From the NCBI RefSeq assembly GCF_026212465.1, contig NC_080059.1:18051450-18115449 (forward strand): 64,000 nt of DNA, in the 5' to 3' direction. A program made the position numbers and the translations under genes. Below the pieces are notes generated by a model. That model made no database searches. It saw only the letters and a list, made by a program, of their open reading frames with translations, and was not told the DNA's origin. This document shows positions 21,481 through 33,632 of this stretch, in pieces (position 1 is the first letter of the stretch; each line of letters opens with the position of its first letter). The stretch comes from Amaranthus tricolor. Lineage: Eukaryota > Streptophyta > Magnoliopsida > Caryophyllales > Amaranthaceae.

Positions 21481-23085
21481 TAGGAATATTGTACCGATAA
21501 CTTTAACATTACCAAAATGTCAATTTTTGGGTGACTTTGAGTGATGAAGTGATCATGAATTAAAGATAATAAGTGGGCGAGCTTTGACAAAGTTCAAAGT
21601 AAGATAGATCAGATAACATTATTTTTGGTTTAACAGACTAAATAATAATGTCGTTATCTAGGATCATGAAAACGAATACATAAATACACAACTCATCTTT
21701 TGGGTCTAATTACTTATTAAAATTTGAAAATGTTTGAAAAGAAAATCAAGCAAATGAATATGGTAAATTAAGTAATTATTATATGAATCATTTTATTTTA
21801 GGAAATTAAGATATTGCGTAAGGTGTGTGTCTATCATATATCTTAACTAATATTTTATATTTTTACAAAATATGATTCTTATATATTACATACAATAAAT
21901 GAGATTTTATACATTTTGGAATAAAATTAAATAATGGTTTTCAAAATAATTAATCACAATCATTTTGCAATTCAAAATAATTAAAATTAGATTTTGTATT
22001 ATGCACTTCAAGATGTTTCTAACAGATAAGAGTATTTGATAATTGATGTCAATTTTATTAATTTATTGATAAAGCTCTCTATAATGTTGCAATATTAAAA
22101 ACTAGTTTTGAAACATTCATCATTTGATAAATTAAATTATATACAAATTTGGAGAAACTATTTGATTAATTAATAATAATTTTATAAACTAAAGTTGATA
22201 ATAAAATTCAAGAAGTTTTGATTTGTTTTGAATTAAAAATTTATTTGAGTTTAAAATAGTTTGGTTAAAATCGATTCGAGTTCACAAAAGTTCGACTAAA
22301 TATTGATTCAGGTTATGTTTGATTTTAGCAGGATCGACTTCGATTTCATGCATAATTCGGGTCGGATATGATTTGGTTCAGTCACTATAAGGTTGGTTAC
22401 TCTCAATTAATATTAGTGTATCGGTTATAAAAATCAGTTGCAGTTCCGATTTATTTTTCTAATTTTTGATAAAAACCAATTCAAGTTGAATTTCGGTTCA
22501 AATGAACCTAAAATGACATATTTTTGAATCGAATAACTTCAATTTCGATTTAGATTTTAGGATTAAATCAAATTTAAACTACTAATTAAAAAATTGCAAG
22601 AAAGAAAAAGCCATACACTAAAAAGTGCGTTTCAATTACTCTTTTTGCGTGACTACATTACATATCTTTTCTTTTTTTCTTCCTTTCAAATCATTAATCA
22701 ATTTCATGATCTATACTTTTGGTTGTTGTGCAAATCAGCAAATGGTTATGCTTGCCAGTTCTCACAACTAATTGCACACATAATTATATTCATCATTTTG
22801 AATCATGTCGTGGCAAAATTTAATAGTAATAATGTGTTTTACTTTTTACACAATTTAATGTGTTATTTTGGTCGATTATATATTAAATTATACACATTTA
22901 AAATTATAAAAATCTAATATTAGGAAAGTATGCGATTAGAAGATTCAAACAAGATTCCACTTGATTACATTTTTTTTTACAATTAACTGTAATATATAAA
23001 ATAAGTTCGAACGATAAATAGCGTCAAATACTATTATGTAGCGAGTATTTAAGAACAGAGGAAGTACCATTTTCTCAATAATGTA
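21481..23085. other. No gene seen
   Basis: AT-rich sequence, including a stretch at 22250-22580 of degenerate GGTTC/GATTCGG-type repeats. An orphan MITE-like end (AGAACAGAGGAAGTA) occurs at 23052. No coding similarity. Confidence 0.45.
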
Positions 23086-23458
23086 CTTCCTTCGCTCCAA
23101 ATTACTTGCAACAATAAGTAATAATAAACTTGATGGAGTACTAAAAGTGGGGATCATAAGCATTGAAAAATTATTATAATAAAGGTAGTGGAACAAATAA
23201 CGGGATCACACCTATACTATTAAATATTTTAATAAAATTAGTGAGAACGGATGTGGAAACCATAAGCAACGTAAAAATGTTAAAATAAAATTAGTGGAAA
23301 ATATAAGGAAAACTATAAATATTATTAAAATATTAAAAGAGGATTAACAATGTTAATTATGTCAAAATTTTTGATATAAATAGAAATATTCTTTATAAAA
23401 ACAATAAATAAAATAGTCTAAAATGATAAATGAAAACAATTTTAAGAAACAGAGAAAG
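23086..23458. mobile_element. Stowaway-like MITE, degenerate
   Basis: Begins CTTCCTTCGCTCC after TA (23084-23085) and ends GAAACAGAGAAAG before TA (23459-23460). The TIRs match only imperfectly over about 13 bp. Confidence 0.55.
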
Positions 23459-23460
23459 TA

Positions 23461-24344
23461 AATTCTAGAAAACTTAATGTTAAACATTGACTATGCGCAA
23501 AATATATTCATATATAATCTTAATAGATTTAACTCTATGTTTTTTCTAATTTATTTTTTTAATTTGTAAAACTCACAATTAAAATGATTTGATATTTAAG
23601 TTTGTATGAAAATGTGAATTAGTGAACAAATGAATATAGATAGAGTATTTACTAAATTTTGAATTTTACTATTGCACACATACTGTATTCTTTTCTGTAT
23701 AATCTATATTTACTAGGGGAAATTGTAAACGAATAAATTAACTTTTGATCGATCCAGTGAAAATAAACTCAAAGGTTAGTTTTTTATTAACAATTCACTC
23801 TATTTAATTTTGCACGCATAATGTATTAATTTCTCTATAAATAGAATGAACAATTAAAGAGAGTGAATTTTGAATTTAATTTTTCTAAGAATCATGCTAG
23901 CTAAAACATGCTAGCTTAGGTATTTATTATTAAGTCTCTTCTTACTTATTATTAATATTATTATACCTTGCTAAACTAAATCGCATAAATAATTAAATTT
24001 AGTTGTATCCAGTAAAATTAAAGGTAATCCTTAAAATTTATTTGAAAAAAGAAATTATAGGTATGTAAGATTCTTTTTTGTTTTTCATAGTAATGAATAA
24101 TTTTTTAATTTCTTATTTATTTCCTATAAAAAAAAATAAATTAGTTGAATCCTCTAAAATATTATACTCCTTCATAAACTCCGAATAAGTTCATTTTGTG
24201 GTAAAAATTTTATAGTAGTATTTAAAAAAAAAAAAAGAATTCATATGATTCTATACCCTTATTTGGTTTATAATCTCAAAAATTTTATAATCAGACTCAT
24301 TTATCAAGAATTTACGCAAAATAAATCATGTTAAGAATTTTCGC
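23461..24344. other. No gene seen
   Basis: AT-rich, non-coding; no structure recognised. Confidence 0.45.
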
Positions 24345-24517
24345 AACATTGGATCTAGTGATATTTCTCACAAATGTCACTATAGCTATAGGAGAGTGAC
24401 AATTATATATGTCACTAAAGACCAAATAAAGTATCATTAAATTACCATAAAGATATAAATTACTGACATATTTTCAATGTCACTAAATATGTCACTAAAA
24501 GTTAAATTGTTGTAGTG
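24345..24517. mobile_element. CACTA-like element terminus, second copy
   Basis: CGCAACATTGGATCTAGTGA and ATTTCTCACAAATG parallel 21060-21100, and the end AAATTGTTGTAGTG matches that at 21276. Orientation is the same as the copy at 20.9-21.3 kb. Confidence 0.6.
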
Positions 24518-24699
24518 TTTTTCAACACACCCTTTTACATGTGAGCTAATGTTTTTAATTGGGTAGAAACATTATTTTTTTAACCTTCAAATTGTTTTTA
24601 TGAAAGGCTAAGTATTTTTTTCTAATTGATGAGAATCTTTACACTGATACAGGTAGAAAAAGTCTAGTATGGACTTAGTCCTCGCTAATATTAGTGTAG

Positions 24700-24890
24700 A
24701 CCAACTCTTACACTCCACTCCAATCCACTCTATTCTTGTAGTCTATTCCACTCTACTCTTATATTTCACTCCACTCTTGCAATCCATTTCACTCCTCTCT
24801 TACTCCTACACATCACCCCGTTTCACTCTACTCTAGTCTTATACTCTAACATTTCACTCCACTTCACTCTTAGACTGCACTCCACTCTTA
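24700..24890. repeat. CACTCCACTC-type low-complexity repeat
   Basis: About 190 bp of degenerate pyrimidine-rich units (CACTCCACTC, CACTCTACTC, CACTCTTG). It is non-coding and markedly less AT-rich than its surroundings. Confidence 0.8.
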
Positions 24891-25025
24891 AAAAAAATAA
24901 AAAAATAAAAAATTAAAAAAATTAATATCACGTGATCATTTTTTTCAATTTATTTTTTTGGAAAGATTTTTTTTTTCTAGTTATTTTAGAGTATGTAATA
25001 AGTGTAATATTATCATACAAAAAAG

Positions 25026-25480
25026 GTAACATTGTATCACAATAGGGGTCACCTTGATGGTAAAGTTAAAAATAAATAATTATTTTGTAACACTACGAAT
25101 CAATTTCAAATTTATTGTCCATGTGCTAGAATTTTGAACTAAACAATACAAATACAAGTTTTATGTTAATTACAGCCTAGAAGAAGGACACCTTTTGCAT
25201 ATCATAAAGAGTAACTTTGTCTTACTAGAGATGTAACATTGAATCAAAATAGAGGTCACCTTCATCATAAACATTCAAATAAATAATAATTTTGGTAAAA
25301 CCACACATGAATTTCAAAATTTATTGTTAATATGATAAAGTTTTAAACCAGACACAACAAATACAAGTTAGTTACATTATAGGAACAGGATAACACTCAT
25401 ATACTATAGGGTAACTTTATCCTACAATAAGGGTAATATTGAATGACAATAGGGATCACATTGATTACTATAAAGAGTGA
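25026..25480. repeat. Tandem repeat of about 200 bp, 2.3 copies
   Basis: Copies start at 25026, 25233 and 25433 with GTAACATTG(T/A)ATCA, GTAACATTGAATCAA and GTAATATTGAATGAC, each followed by a GGTCACCTTGAT-like block. Periods are about 207 and 200 bp. The third copy is partial. Confidence 0.75.
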
Positions 25481-26085
25481 AAAGAGTAGAAATATGAGTA
25501 ATTACGCAAGAGTTTCTCATAAAGATATGCCTAAACAAAAATCATCATTATTAACCAAGGAAAAAAAGTGTAGGAGAAAGTTAAGACAAAACACTACAAA
25601 TAAGAGTGTTGATTGTATAAAAACTTAATGAAGTTTCATCTTAAAATAAATAGGTAATACGTGAAATATAATCAATAAGTTAATATGTTAGTCAACTCAT
25701 CTCTAATTCTTAAATACGAAATAAAAAATAAGAAATTATATTTGACTTATTTTCAAACGCATCCACTCAAAAGCTAGCAACTTCACTTATTGTAATGTTT
25801 ATATATTGGTTTATAATTGATTAAGATCAAACCCCCACACAAAATTAATTTGCACATCTTTTCTTTTTAGCATCATAGATGTAAAGAATTTAATAGATGG
25901 GTCAAAACATTTATTCGTAAAGTTGATATGCTCCCATTTGGATGGAAGAGAATCCATCTTGAGTTCCAACACTGACAGACAGAGAACCCACAAATTCATA
26001 TTAGTGAATATTTTTAAAAATGATCATAGCATGTTCAAGGTGTCTTGCTAGTGTGTTATTCTCCATTTCTTTGCAGAATCTTTTT
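25481..26085. other. No gene seen
   Basis: AT-rich non-coding sequence. Confidence 0.45.
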
Positions 26086-26089
26086 TTTT

Positions 26090-26215
26090 TTTTGGCATAA
26101 ATTGAGGGTTCACATTTCTTGTTAGAGGGGGCATGTACGGGTATGATCTGTCTGTTACCCTCCTCCTCGAAATTCTAGCTTGTGTGGGATACAGAGTTGA
26201 TAACTTTGAATTTAA
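26090..26215 (+). mobile_element. Possible divergent SINE body
   Basis: GGGTATGATCTGTCTG and TGTGTGGGATACAGAGT recall GAGTATGATTTGTCC and TGTACGGGATACTGGAGT of the SINE at 8 kb in the same order. No A or B box is seen. Weak support. Confidence 0.35.
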
Positions 26216-26219
26216 CTTT

Positions 26220-28880
26220 GATTATAGGGTACGATGAGAGAAGAGGACAACAACAATTGAACTTCAAAATTTTCATGGTGAGGACTTTTTATGGCGAAAG
26301 TTGTACATGCTTTGACCGAAACAAGAATTAATATTTATCTGAGTGGCAAAACTTTTTATGGGAAAATTATACATACTTTGACTAAAACTAGACTTGATAT
26401 TTTATGAGATTAAATACTTTTTTTAAGTGGCATCTAAGTGAAGTACTTCACATCCAACAATATTTACTCTCGTCTATACTATCATACAAATATAATTTAA
26501 GTTAGATTAATGTACATGATCTTACATGATTAGTAACAAACAAATGTCATTTTACCCGATTATTAATAGTAAACATCATTCATCTGTAATTTTAACTAAA
26601 TTAATTATACGGATAATTCTACAATGTATCACAATCATAATTTCAATCGTTGAATCTACTATATTTGAGTTATAAGTTTTCCTTATAAACATCAAAGTTA
26701 TTAAGATACAAATAAAATATTTAAAGATGGCAAATGAAATTAAAAATTGTTATTTTGTCAAAAATATTTAATTTATTTAAAATAACTAACAATGATCACA
26801 AAGTTAAAGTTAGTAAGAGGGATTATTATTTTATCAATGATATTAATTGACAAACAATAATTAACCACTACTTAAATATTGTCCTATTTTTGCATAATTT
26901 TATTATCAGAAATTCCTAATAAATTACAGTGGTTTGTAAATTGTGATTTGTAAATCATTATAAAAAGACAAATAAAATTAACAAAAAAAAAAAGATAAAT
27001 TAAAATACTGAAAATCTTATCCTATCACATTATTCCACATAAGAATGATTTGCCAATACTATAAATCATCCGACATAGACTACCTCATTTAATTAGTGAT
27101 TATATAACAATTAAAATCAAAACTAAAAATACAGTTGGGAAACTGAAATTGCTGACATTAATAAAAGAAGTGAGTTAGTCAAAAGGAATTACTGTTGAAG
27201 ATGGTCAAAACTCAAAACATAAACATGTGGAGAACATTAATTTGAAAAAAAACATACAATATCTGGACTTAGAGATTCAAATCTCTTTGGCACTTGAAAA
27301 CAAGGGGCTCACCGAATTCTGTCGGGAATTTTTATACTCTATTTATATTATATATAAATATAAAATAAAATATATAAATATATATATGTGCTGTGCACAT
27401 TAGACTAGTACAAGACTAAGAGTAGTAGACACTTACTATTCATTAGTATTTGGAAGGATAAAAGGATTGGTTATAATAGCGTAGCAGATTCATTAATCTT
27501 TTTCACCACTAATGGTGGAGCACTCCATGGAACCCTGGAATTGCTATGCACATTCACTTTTACTTTTAGTATTATATTATGAAGTATTAACTTTTTTTCT
27601 AATTTTTTTTGTCTAATCTAACTGAGTTTAAACATAAATCAATTTGAATTTAATTGATTGACACAAAGTGCGGTGATTGATTGTAATTAATTTGACTTTA
27701 TTTGATGATTTGTAAACCACTTTTAATCAGATATCTTATTAGTTTAGGTTTATATATTAAACTCAAATTAATTTGATTGGTCTTGATCTAACTAAAGATT
27801 ATTAAAGCTGCAATTGAGATTAACTTTTATTTATTTTTATTTTAATTCTGCTTCACTCATTCTATTATTTATTCAAACCCTACTTAATATTAGGTAGATA
27901 TCTTGTAAAAGTCGACTCAATGTGACTTGATATCAAATTTGAGTGTGCTTGACTTGATATCAAAGTGGGAAAATCCGACTCAATCTAACTTGTAGCTTCA
28001 AAGTGTGATTGACTCGAACGAATGAATTTAATATTTACCCTACTTCGAACTAAACTTCACTGTAGTAGACTTTAGATTGATGTACTTGAGACCTAACTTG
28101 CATCCGATCTAATCAAGCTTTAATTTGCATTGGCTTGAGAAGATGTCAAACTAAGATGTCCCAACATAGATACATACCTATATTCAATGGAAATGGATTC
28201 GGCCTTTGCTAAACGAGTTATAGACTTGCAATTGATCCGCAAATTGACTTACATTTGCCATGATTCACATGAAAGGACTAGCTAGTAATGACTTGCACTT
28301 GATTGAAAGATTGACTCAAAGTCTGGTGACCCAATGTTTGGACTCATACAAACTAAATTTAAATCAATGTATATGTGAAAAAGAAGTTTGCACTACCATA
28401 AAGCGTTAAGCTAAAGTCAATTTTTGCAAAGTAAGAAGATGACATAAATTAAAAACTATTTTTGTTGTTTATTAGTAAGTAGTAGTGATCAAAATGCACC
28501 TAATTAATTAATTAATGGGATGAACAGTTAAAAGATGCCTAGTATATGAAGAGTAAAATTAGCAATCAGAAAACATGGGGTGCATGTTCTGCTGTTGTAA
28601 GTCTAAATTCTAATTATTTAGTTAAACACTTGTACGAGAATTGGAAGGTTGAAGTTATAGCCACAGAATTAGGGGCCTAAAAAGCCAAAGAGATTCAATT
28701 CTCTGCCCTAAAATCTGATTGGTTAATATTGGTTGGACGACAGTCTACCACTTTTAAAGCTTTGCTGCTACAAATAAGAATTAACAATCTATTTGACCAA
28801 AAGTACTACTACTTCAATACCAGAGCAATAGAATCTCAACCTACCTACTTTTTGGCTAGAAGATACTTATATAAAACTAT
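26220..28880. other. No gene seen
   Basis: 2.7 kb of AT-rich sequence without recognisable genes. GTGCTGTGCAC near 27390, followed by CTAGT, superficially resembles a Helitron end but the stem is too short. Confidence 0.45.
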
Positions 28881-28884
28881 AAAA

Positions 28885-29211
28885 GTGTTTGGCACGTGGT
28901 TGATGCATGTTCCTTTTTAATTTGTTTGTTTGAGTAGTTGAAAATATTAATTATTTTTGTTGGTTTTTAAATTAGCTGTAAAATATTTGGTAAATTTAAG
29001 TATTGATTGTTAGCTGTTTATTAGATAAAAAATAGATCAACAGGCCAAAAACAAACAAAAAAGATAAACTGGAGTAGCTTTTTTATTTTTGATTAAAAGC
29101 TAGCTTTTCACCTGACTTAAAAGTGGCCAAACACTCTTTTCGGCTGTTTGACTAACCAACAAGCCAAAAGTCAACCAAAAACTAATATAAAATCCAACAT
29201 CCAAACACCCC
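28885..29211. mobile_element. hAT-like MITE candidate
   Basis: GTGTTTGG at the left and CCAAACAC at the right, the latter within CATCCAAACACCCC. The flanks share CTATAA. An internal AGTGGCCAAACACTC echoes the end. These terminal motifs are common in plant hAT MITEs. Boundaries are tentative. Confidence 0.45.
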
Positions 29212-29512
29212 TATAATTAAATTGATAATAGTTTATTTGTCACACTCACCTTGTATTATTTCAGATCATAATATGCGAGCTTTTCATCTAAATGATTAAA
29301 AAATAAGTGTGAAAGATGAGTAAAAGTGGTATTATGATGAAGTTACTTGTGAAATTTTGGAGTATTAATCATACCTCCAAAGTAATTTTCAATAATAATA
29401 AGTTCATTTGACTTTGAAGACTTATAAATTTGACTAAACAAGTATCATAAGTTCACTTAATTAGAAGTCAATGCTCAATGCTACTCAAGGGTTGGCTTTG
29501 CAATGAATACTG

Positions 29513-29790
29513 TCACTACAAAATCGAAATAACGACTAAAATTTTGTTGATCACCTAATTTTAGTCTGTGAACGACAATATTACCGCCTTTCGATAACTA
29601 GTCAGACATATTTGACCGTTTTCGACTACTCATATCTTGTAGGGGTTTTCGGTTTTTTGTGGGTTGTCGGAATCATACTCACTATTTCTGTGACCAATAA
29701 AGTTATGACCATTTTCCGATTAGATGGCGGATCAAAACAAAAGGTTATTTTTAAAGCAACCATCTTGTCGCTGGTTGGTAGCTGGTTTTA
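29513..29790. mobile_element. CACTA-like left terminus
   Basis: Begins CACTACAAAATCGAAATAAC. Within it are repeats of the type GACCGTTTTCGAC, GACCATTTTCCGA and GGTTTTCGG, resembling CACTA subterminal repeats. No partner end or transposase was found nearby. Confidence 0.45.
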
Positions 29791-30096
29791 TTATTAATCA
29801 TTTAAATATACTACACTTGAGAAATATTTTTTTTCATTTTAAAGAACTTATTGAGAAATATTTTGGGACTAATCTATAAATTTTTAAATAAGAAATAATA
29901 ATTGCTGAATCAAAATTTGAAATGATATTCCTCATAAAACAATGTCATCAAAAAACAACATGCACCAAGAAATGTGTCCTTGTACCAATTGAGTTGTCTC
30001 ATCTTGAAAAGAGAAGGGCTTAAGGTTGAGTTTTGATGATGGTCAATTGTGATTCGAAAATTCGATGTTGCCCTGGCCATCCACATGTCTTAACAT

Positions 30097-30749
30097 TTGT
30101 CTTTACTTTTCGTTACATATCTTGCACTATTATTCATGATCAATGGATTGTTGAAGTGGTCTAGAAGTTATGACCAGGCTCTTAGGAGGAAGAAGAGTGG
30201 CACGAGAGACGAAGATGTGCTTAAAGAAGCGCATTTAATCCATCAAAGAAAACACGGTAACTTTAACTTAATTGAGCAATGAAAAATTTTAGGAAAGTAT
30301 AACAAGTGGAAGCAAGTGGTAAAAAGTAAGCAAAAAAATGATTGGATCAACAACCAACTGGTGGTGTTAGTAGTGAAAGTAGTGGGAAAAGATCAAGGAC
30401 GGCAGAAGATTCTGAAACACCGACAAGTGAACCTCAAGGAGGATCATCTACTCGCCCTGAGGGTGTGAAGAAGGCTAAGGCTCGCATGACTGGGAAAATG
30501 GTTGCAGATCAATCAATTCAAGCTTTGAGTGCATTTGGAGAGAGTCTTCGACTTAATTCAAAAATAATGAAGGAGAAGACAGAACTTCAAAAACAAAAAG
30601 AAGCCCGAAAACAAAAGCAACTTCAAATGGAAGAATATCGAATGAATTAGGATATCTATCAAACATTAAGCAAAAAGGAAACTCTTCAGCCATGGAAAGC
30701 TGATATGATGGTTCAACTTGGGCAATACTTTCAGAATTACAATCGTTAG
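30097..30749 (+). pseudogene. Myb/NAM-associated-domain transposon-type gene, broken
   Basis: Three pieces read as one protein. SYDQALRRKKSGTRDEDVLK through KHGNFN (30160-30282) ends in a TGA where Trp is expected before KILGKYNKWKQ. After a frameshift near 30345 comes a Ser/Thr-rich linker, then VKKAKARMTGKMVADQSIQA and a charged coiled-coil-like KEKTELQKQKEARKQKQLQ. A TAG at 30648 precedes DIYQTLSKKETLQPWKADM, ending at 30749. Plant proteins of this kind (NAM-associated C-terminal domain, often annotated as glutathione S-transferase T3-like) are commonly linked to PIF/Harbinger-type transposons. The N-terminal DNA-binding part is missing. I saw no TIRs, so the parent element is inferred. 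Confidence 0.65.
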
Positions 30750-31019
30750 TAGATGGTTTAATTATATAATGTCTTAATCATGTTTTATTTATGTATTGTT
30801 TTTAATTTGTGTATTTATTATATGTATGGGCATTGTAATCTTTATCTGAATTTAACGAATTTTCCTTAATTATTATTAATTTCTACATTTATATTTATTA
30901 AAAAATATTAGTTTTATTAAAAGAATAATTTTTTTAATTAATAAAAAAGTAGATCTATTTTAATCAAATAAAAAATTATATTAACTTTGTACATGAAAAT
31001 ATTATGATAAAAAAATAAA

Positions 31020-31270
31020 GATAAATGTTAGATAAATTAAAGGAGAGAAATTATGGTGGGGTAGAACGAGAGAAAGTAAGATGATGATCTTTTAAAATTA
31101 AAGGATGATGGTGGGGTAGAAATTAAAGGAGAGAAAGTAAGAACGAGAGGATGATGACCTTTTAAAATAGGTCATTGTTAATAAAATTAGGTTGAAAGAT
31201 GAACTTTTAGGAGAGAGAAAAATTATGAAATAGTAAGATGACCTTTTTTTTAGGTCATGAGTAATGATGC
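31020..31270. repeat. Imperfect repeats within a MITE-like region
   Basis: Three diverged copies of a unit containing AAAGGAGAGAAA, AAGATGATG and ACCTTTTAAAAT, ending GTAATGATGCTCTTAG. The right end looks like a MITE terminus; the left end is unclear. Confidence 0.45.
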
Positions 31271-32018
31271 TCTTAGTACTCACTCAAATTGCAATTTTGA
31301 GTTCAATTTCGGACATTCTCTAGATATTCCATATTATCATGGAAATCAGCCATCATGATGTTAAAAAGCTATATTTAATTCTTTTGTTTTATTTGTTTAT
31401 TTATTTAATGTAATATAATATGTGAAAATCTAATATATATTTTATTCAATGTATCTTAGTTTTGTAAAGTATATTGTATTATAATTTATTTGTTATATAT
31501 TAATAGTAATATATATTACTATTATTATAATATATACTCCCTCTTATTCATCAAAAGTATCCCATTTGCTTTATACACTTTATCCAATACACTTATTCAA
31601 TCATTTATCATCATACCCAGTGTGTCTCGTTCATAGAAAAAACTATGGACAGGGTCTGGGGAGGGAAGGACGGCGGCTATTCATACCCATAAAGGAGAGC
31701 GCGACCAAAAGAGTCCCTCGGCTCGAGCAAGATACGGAGACGTAGCTACACGAGAAAGATAAATAAAGGCCTAATACTAAAGAACACAAAGAGGTAACCT
31801 ACGAGGACATCAGTATTCTAAAACATGGATATGGCGCCTCCAACTACCCCTATCCCTAGTCAGACCCTCGGAGAGGTTTAACTCACGTAAGTCAACTTTT
31901 ATTTGTTAATCCCAAGTTTTTCTGGGTCTTTCTCGACTCCTCTTACCCTCTACTATAATGCTTTCTACCCTCCTCACAGGGGCGACGGGAGTCTTTCTCT
32001 GCACATGTCCAAACCATC

Positions 32019-32456
32019 TCAATCTATTTTTGGCATTTTTCCAGCAACAGGGGCTAGCCCTAGTTTTTCCCTAAACTCTTGATTCCTAATTCGATCCATC
32101 AATGTGTGCCTACATATCCACCTCAACATACGCATTTCTGTAACTTCCATCTTATGTACAAAACTCTTCTTTATAGGCCAACATTCGGTCCCATATAACA
32201 GAGTAGGTTTGATTGCCGTCCGGTGGAATTTTACTTTTAAATTGCTTGGGAATTTCCTATCACATAGCACCGCGGTGGCTGCTCGCCACTTGAGCCAACC
32301 CGCTTGATTACGATGATTTACATCTCCGTCAATCTCCCAATGCCTTTGAATGATCGATCCCATATACTTGTACTTCGTCGTAACTTTAACAACTGCTTCA
32401 CCAATGGACATCTCTTGTTCACGTACCAGTGCTGTCCCACTAAAGTCACAGCGCAA
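32019..32456 (-). pseudogene. RTE LINE C-terminal region
   Basis: Reads KVTTKYKYMGSIIQRHWEID, CDRKFPSNLKVKFHRTAIKP, LLYGTECWPIKKS and EMRMLRWICRHTLMDRIRN, the standard tail following RTE reverse transcriptases. It continues to a stop at about 32019 and then out-of-frame remnants. Confidence 0.85.
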
Positions 32457-32536
32457 ATACTCGGTCTTCGACGATTAATGCGCAACCCTTTACCTTCTAA
32501 AGCCTCCCTCCACTCATCTAATTTATTACTAACCTC

Positions 32537-33600
32537 TTATCTAGTTTCTGCTACCAACACTATGTTGTCAGCGAATAGCATGCACCACGGTATCGTCTCC
32601 CAAATAGATTTAGAAATCTCTTCCATAATGACAGTAAAAATGAAAGGGCTTAGAGCCGATCCCTGATGTAGCCCAACTTTAACTTGGAAAGCCTCTGTTA
32701 TCCCCACCGATGTTTGAATGTTAGTCCACACTCTATCGTACATATCCCGGATAGCCTCAATGTACACTGAAGAAATACCTCTAGCCTTGAGGCTATCCCA
32801 GATGATGCGTCGTGGTATGCTATCATACACTTTCTCCAAGTCAATGAACACAATATGCAAATCCTTCTTTCGCTCCCTATATTTCTCTATTAGTCTCCTC
32901 AAAACATGAATTGCCTACATGGTTGACCTTCCTGGCATAAAACTGAATTGGTGCTCTTTAATCACCATTTTCTGTCTAATTCTCCTCTCTATCACTCTTT
33001 CCCACAATTTCATTGTGTGTCTTAAAAGTTCGATACCTTTATAGTTCCCACACACTTGCGCATCGTCTTTGTTTTTAAACAGAGGTATTAGTGTGTTGTT
33101 CCTCCATTCTTCTGGCATCCTATGTGTCCTTAAAATCGTATTAAAGAGGTTAGTCAACCAACGAATACCCTCTTCTCCTAAACCCTTACACACCTCGATC
33201 GGGATGTTATCTGGCCCGATTGCCTTCGTTCTCCCCCTCTTTTTGAGCGGTTCTTCTATGGTAATATCACTCGTTGACCCATTTTCTAGCGGTCTTTGGA
33301 CGTTAGAAATATGATTAAACTCTTCCTTTGGCCCCCTAGACTCATTGAGTAGCTGAGAGAAATATTAGAGCCATCTGGTTTTGATGTCCTCTTGTCTCAA
33401 GAGAACTTGTCCTCCTCCATCCTTGATATATTTCACTGCCTCTAAGTCTTGCCGCTGCCTCGACCTAGTCCTTTCCAACTTAAAAATTTGCTTCTCCCCT
33501 CTTTGGTATCAAGCTTCCGATACAAGTCCTCCTAACCATGGTTTTTTCCCTCCGTTACCGCTTTCTTTGCCGCTCGCTTTGCTTCTCTATAGCTCACTCT
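32537..33600 (-). pseudogene. RTE LINE reverse transcriptase domain
   Basis: Frames at 33193-32915 and 32902-32537 give the RT: PEEWRNNTLIPLFKNKDDAQ, CGNYKGIELLRHTMKLWERV, HQFSFMPGRSTM, a stop, then FIDLEKVYDSIPRRIIWDSL, GLHQGSALSPFIFTVIMEE and CMLFADNIVLV. The canonical box here is FADD, so one catalytic Asp is Asn (codon near 32563). Region 33193-33600 holds broken connector sequence (KAIGPDNIPIEV is readable). Inactive. Confidence 0.88.
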
Positions 33601-33632
33601 CTTTTCTATCCTATCCTCCTTTTTCGTGCATG

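Noticed and set aside
22594..22917. 107-residue hydrophobic open frame
   Set aside because: Composition reflects AT-rich DNA; no family similarity or conserved motif.
27380..27412. Helitron-like 3' end GTGCTGTGCAC followed by CTAGT
   Set aside because: The stem is only 4 bp and no 5' TC end was found in the right orientation.
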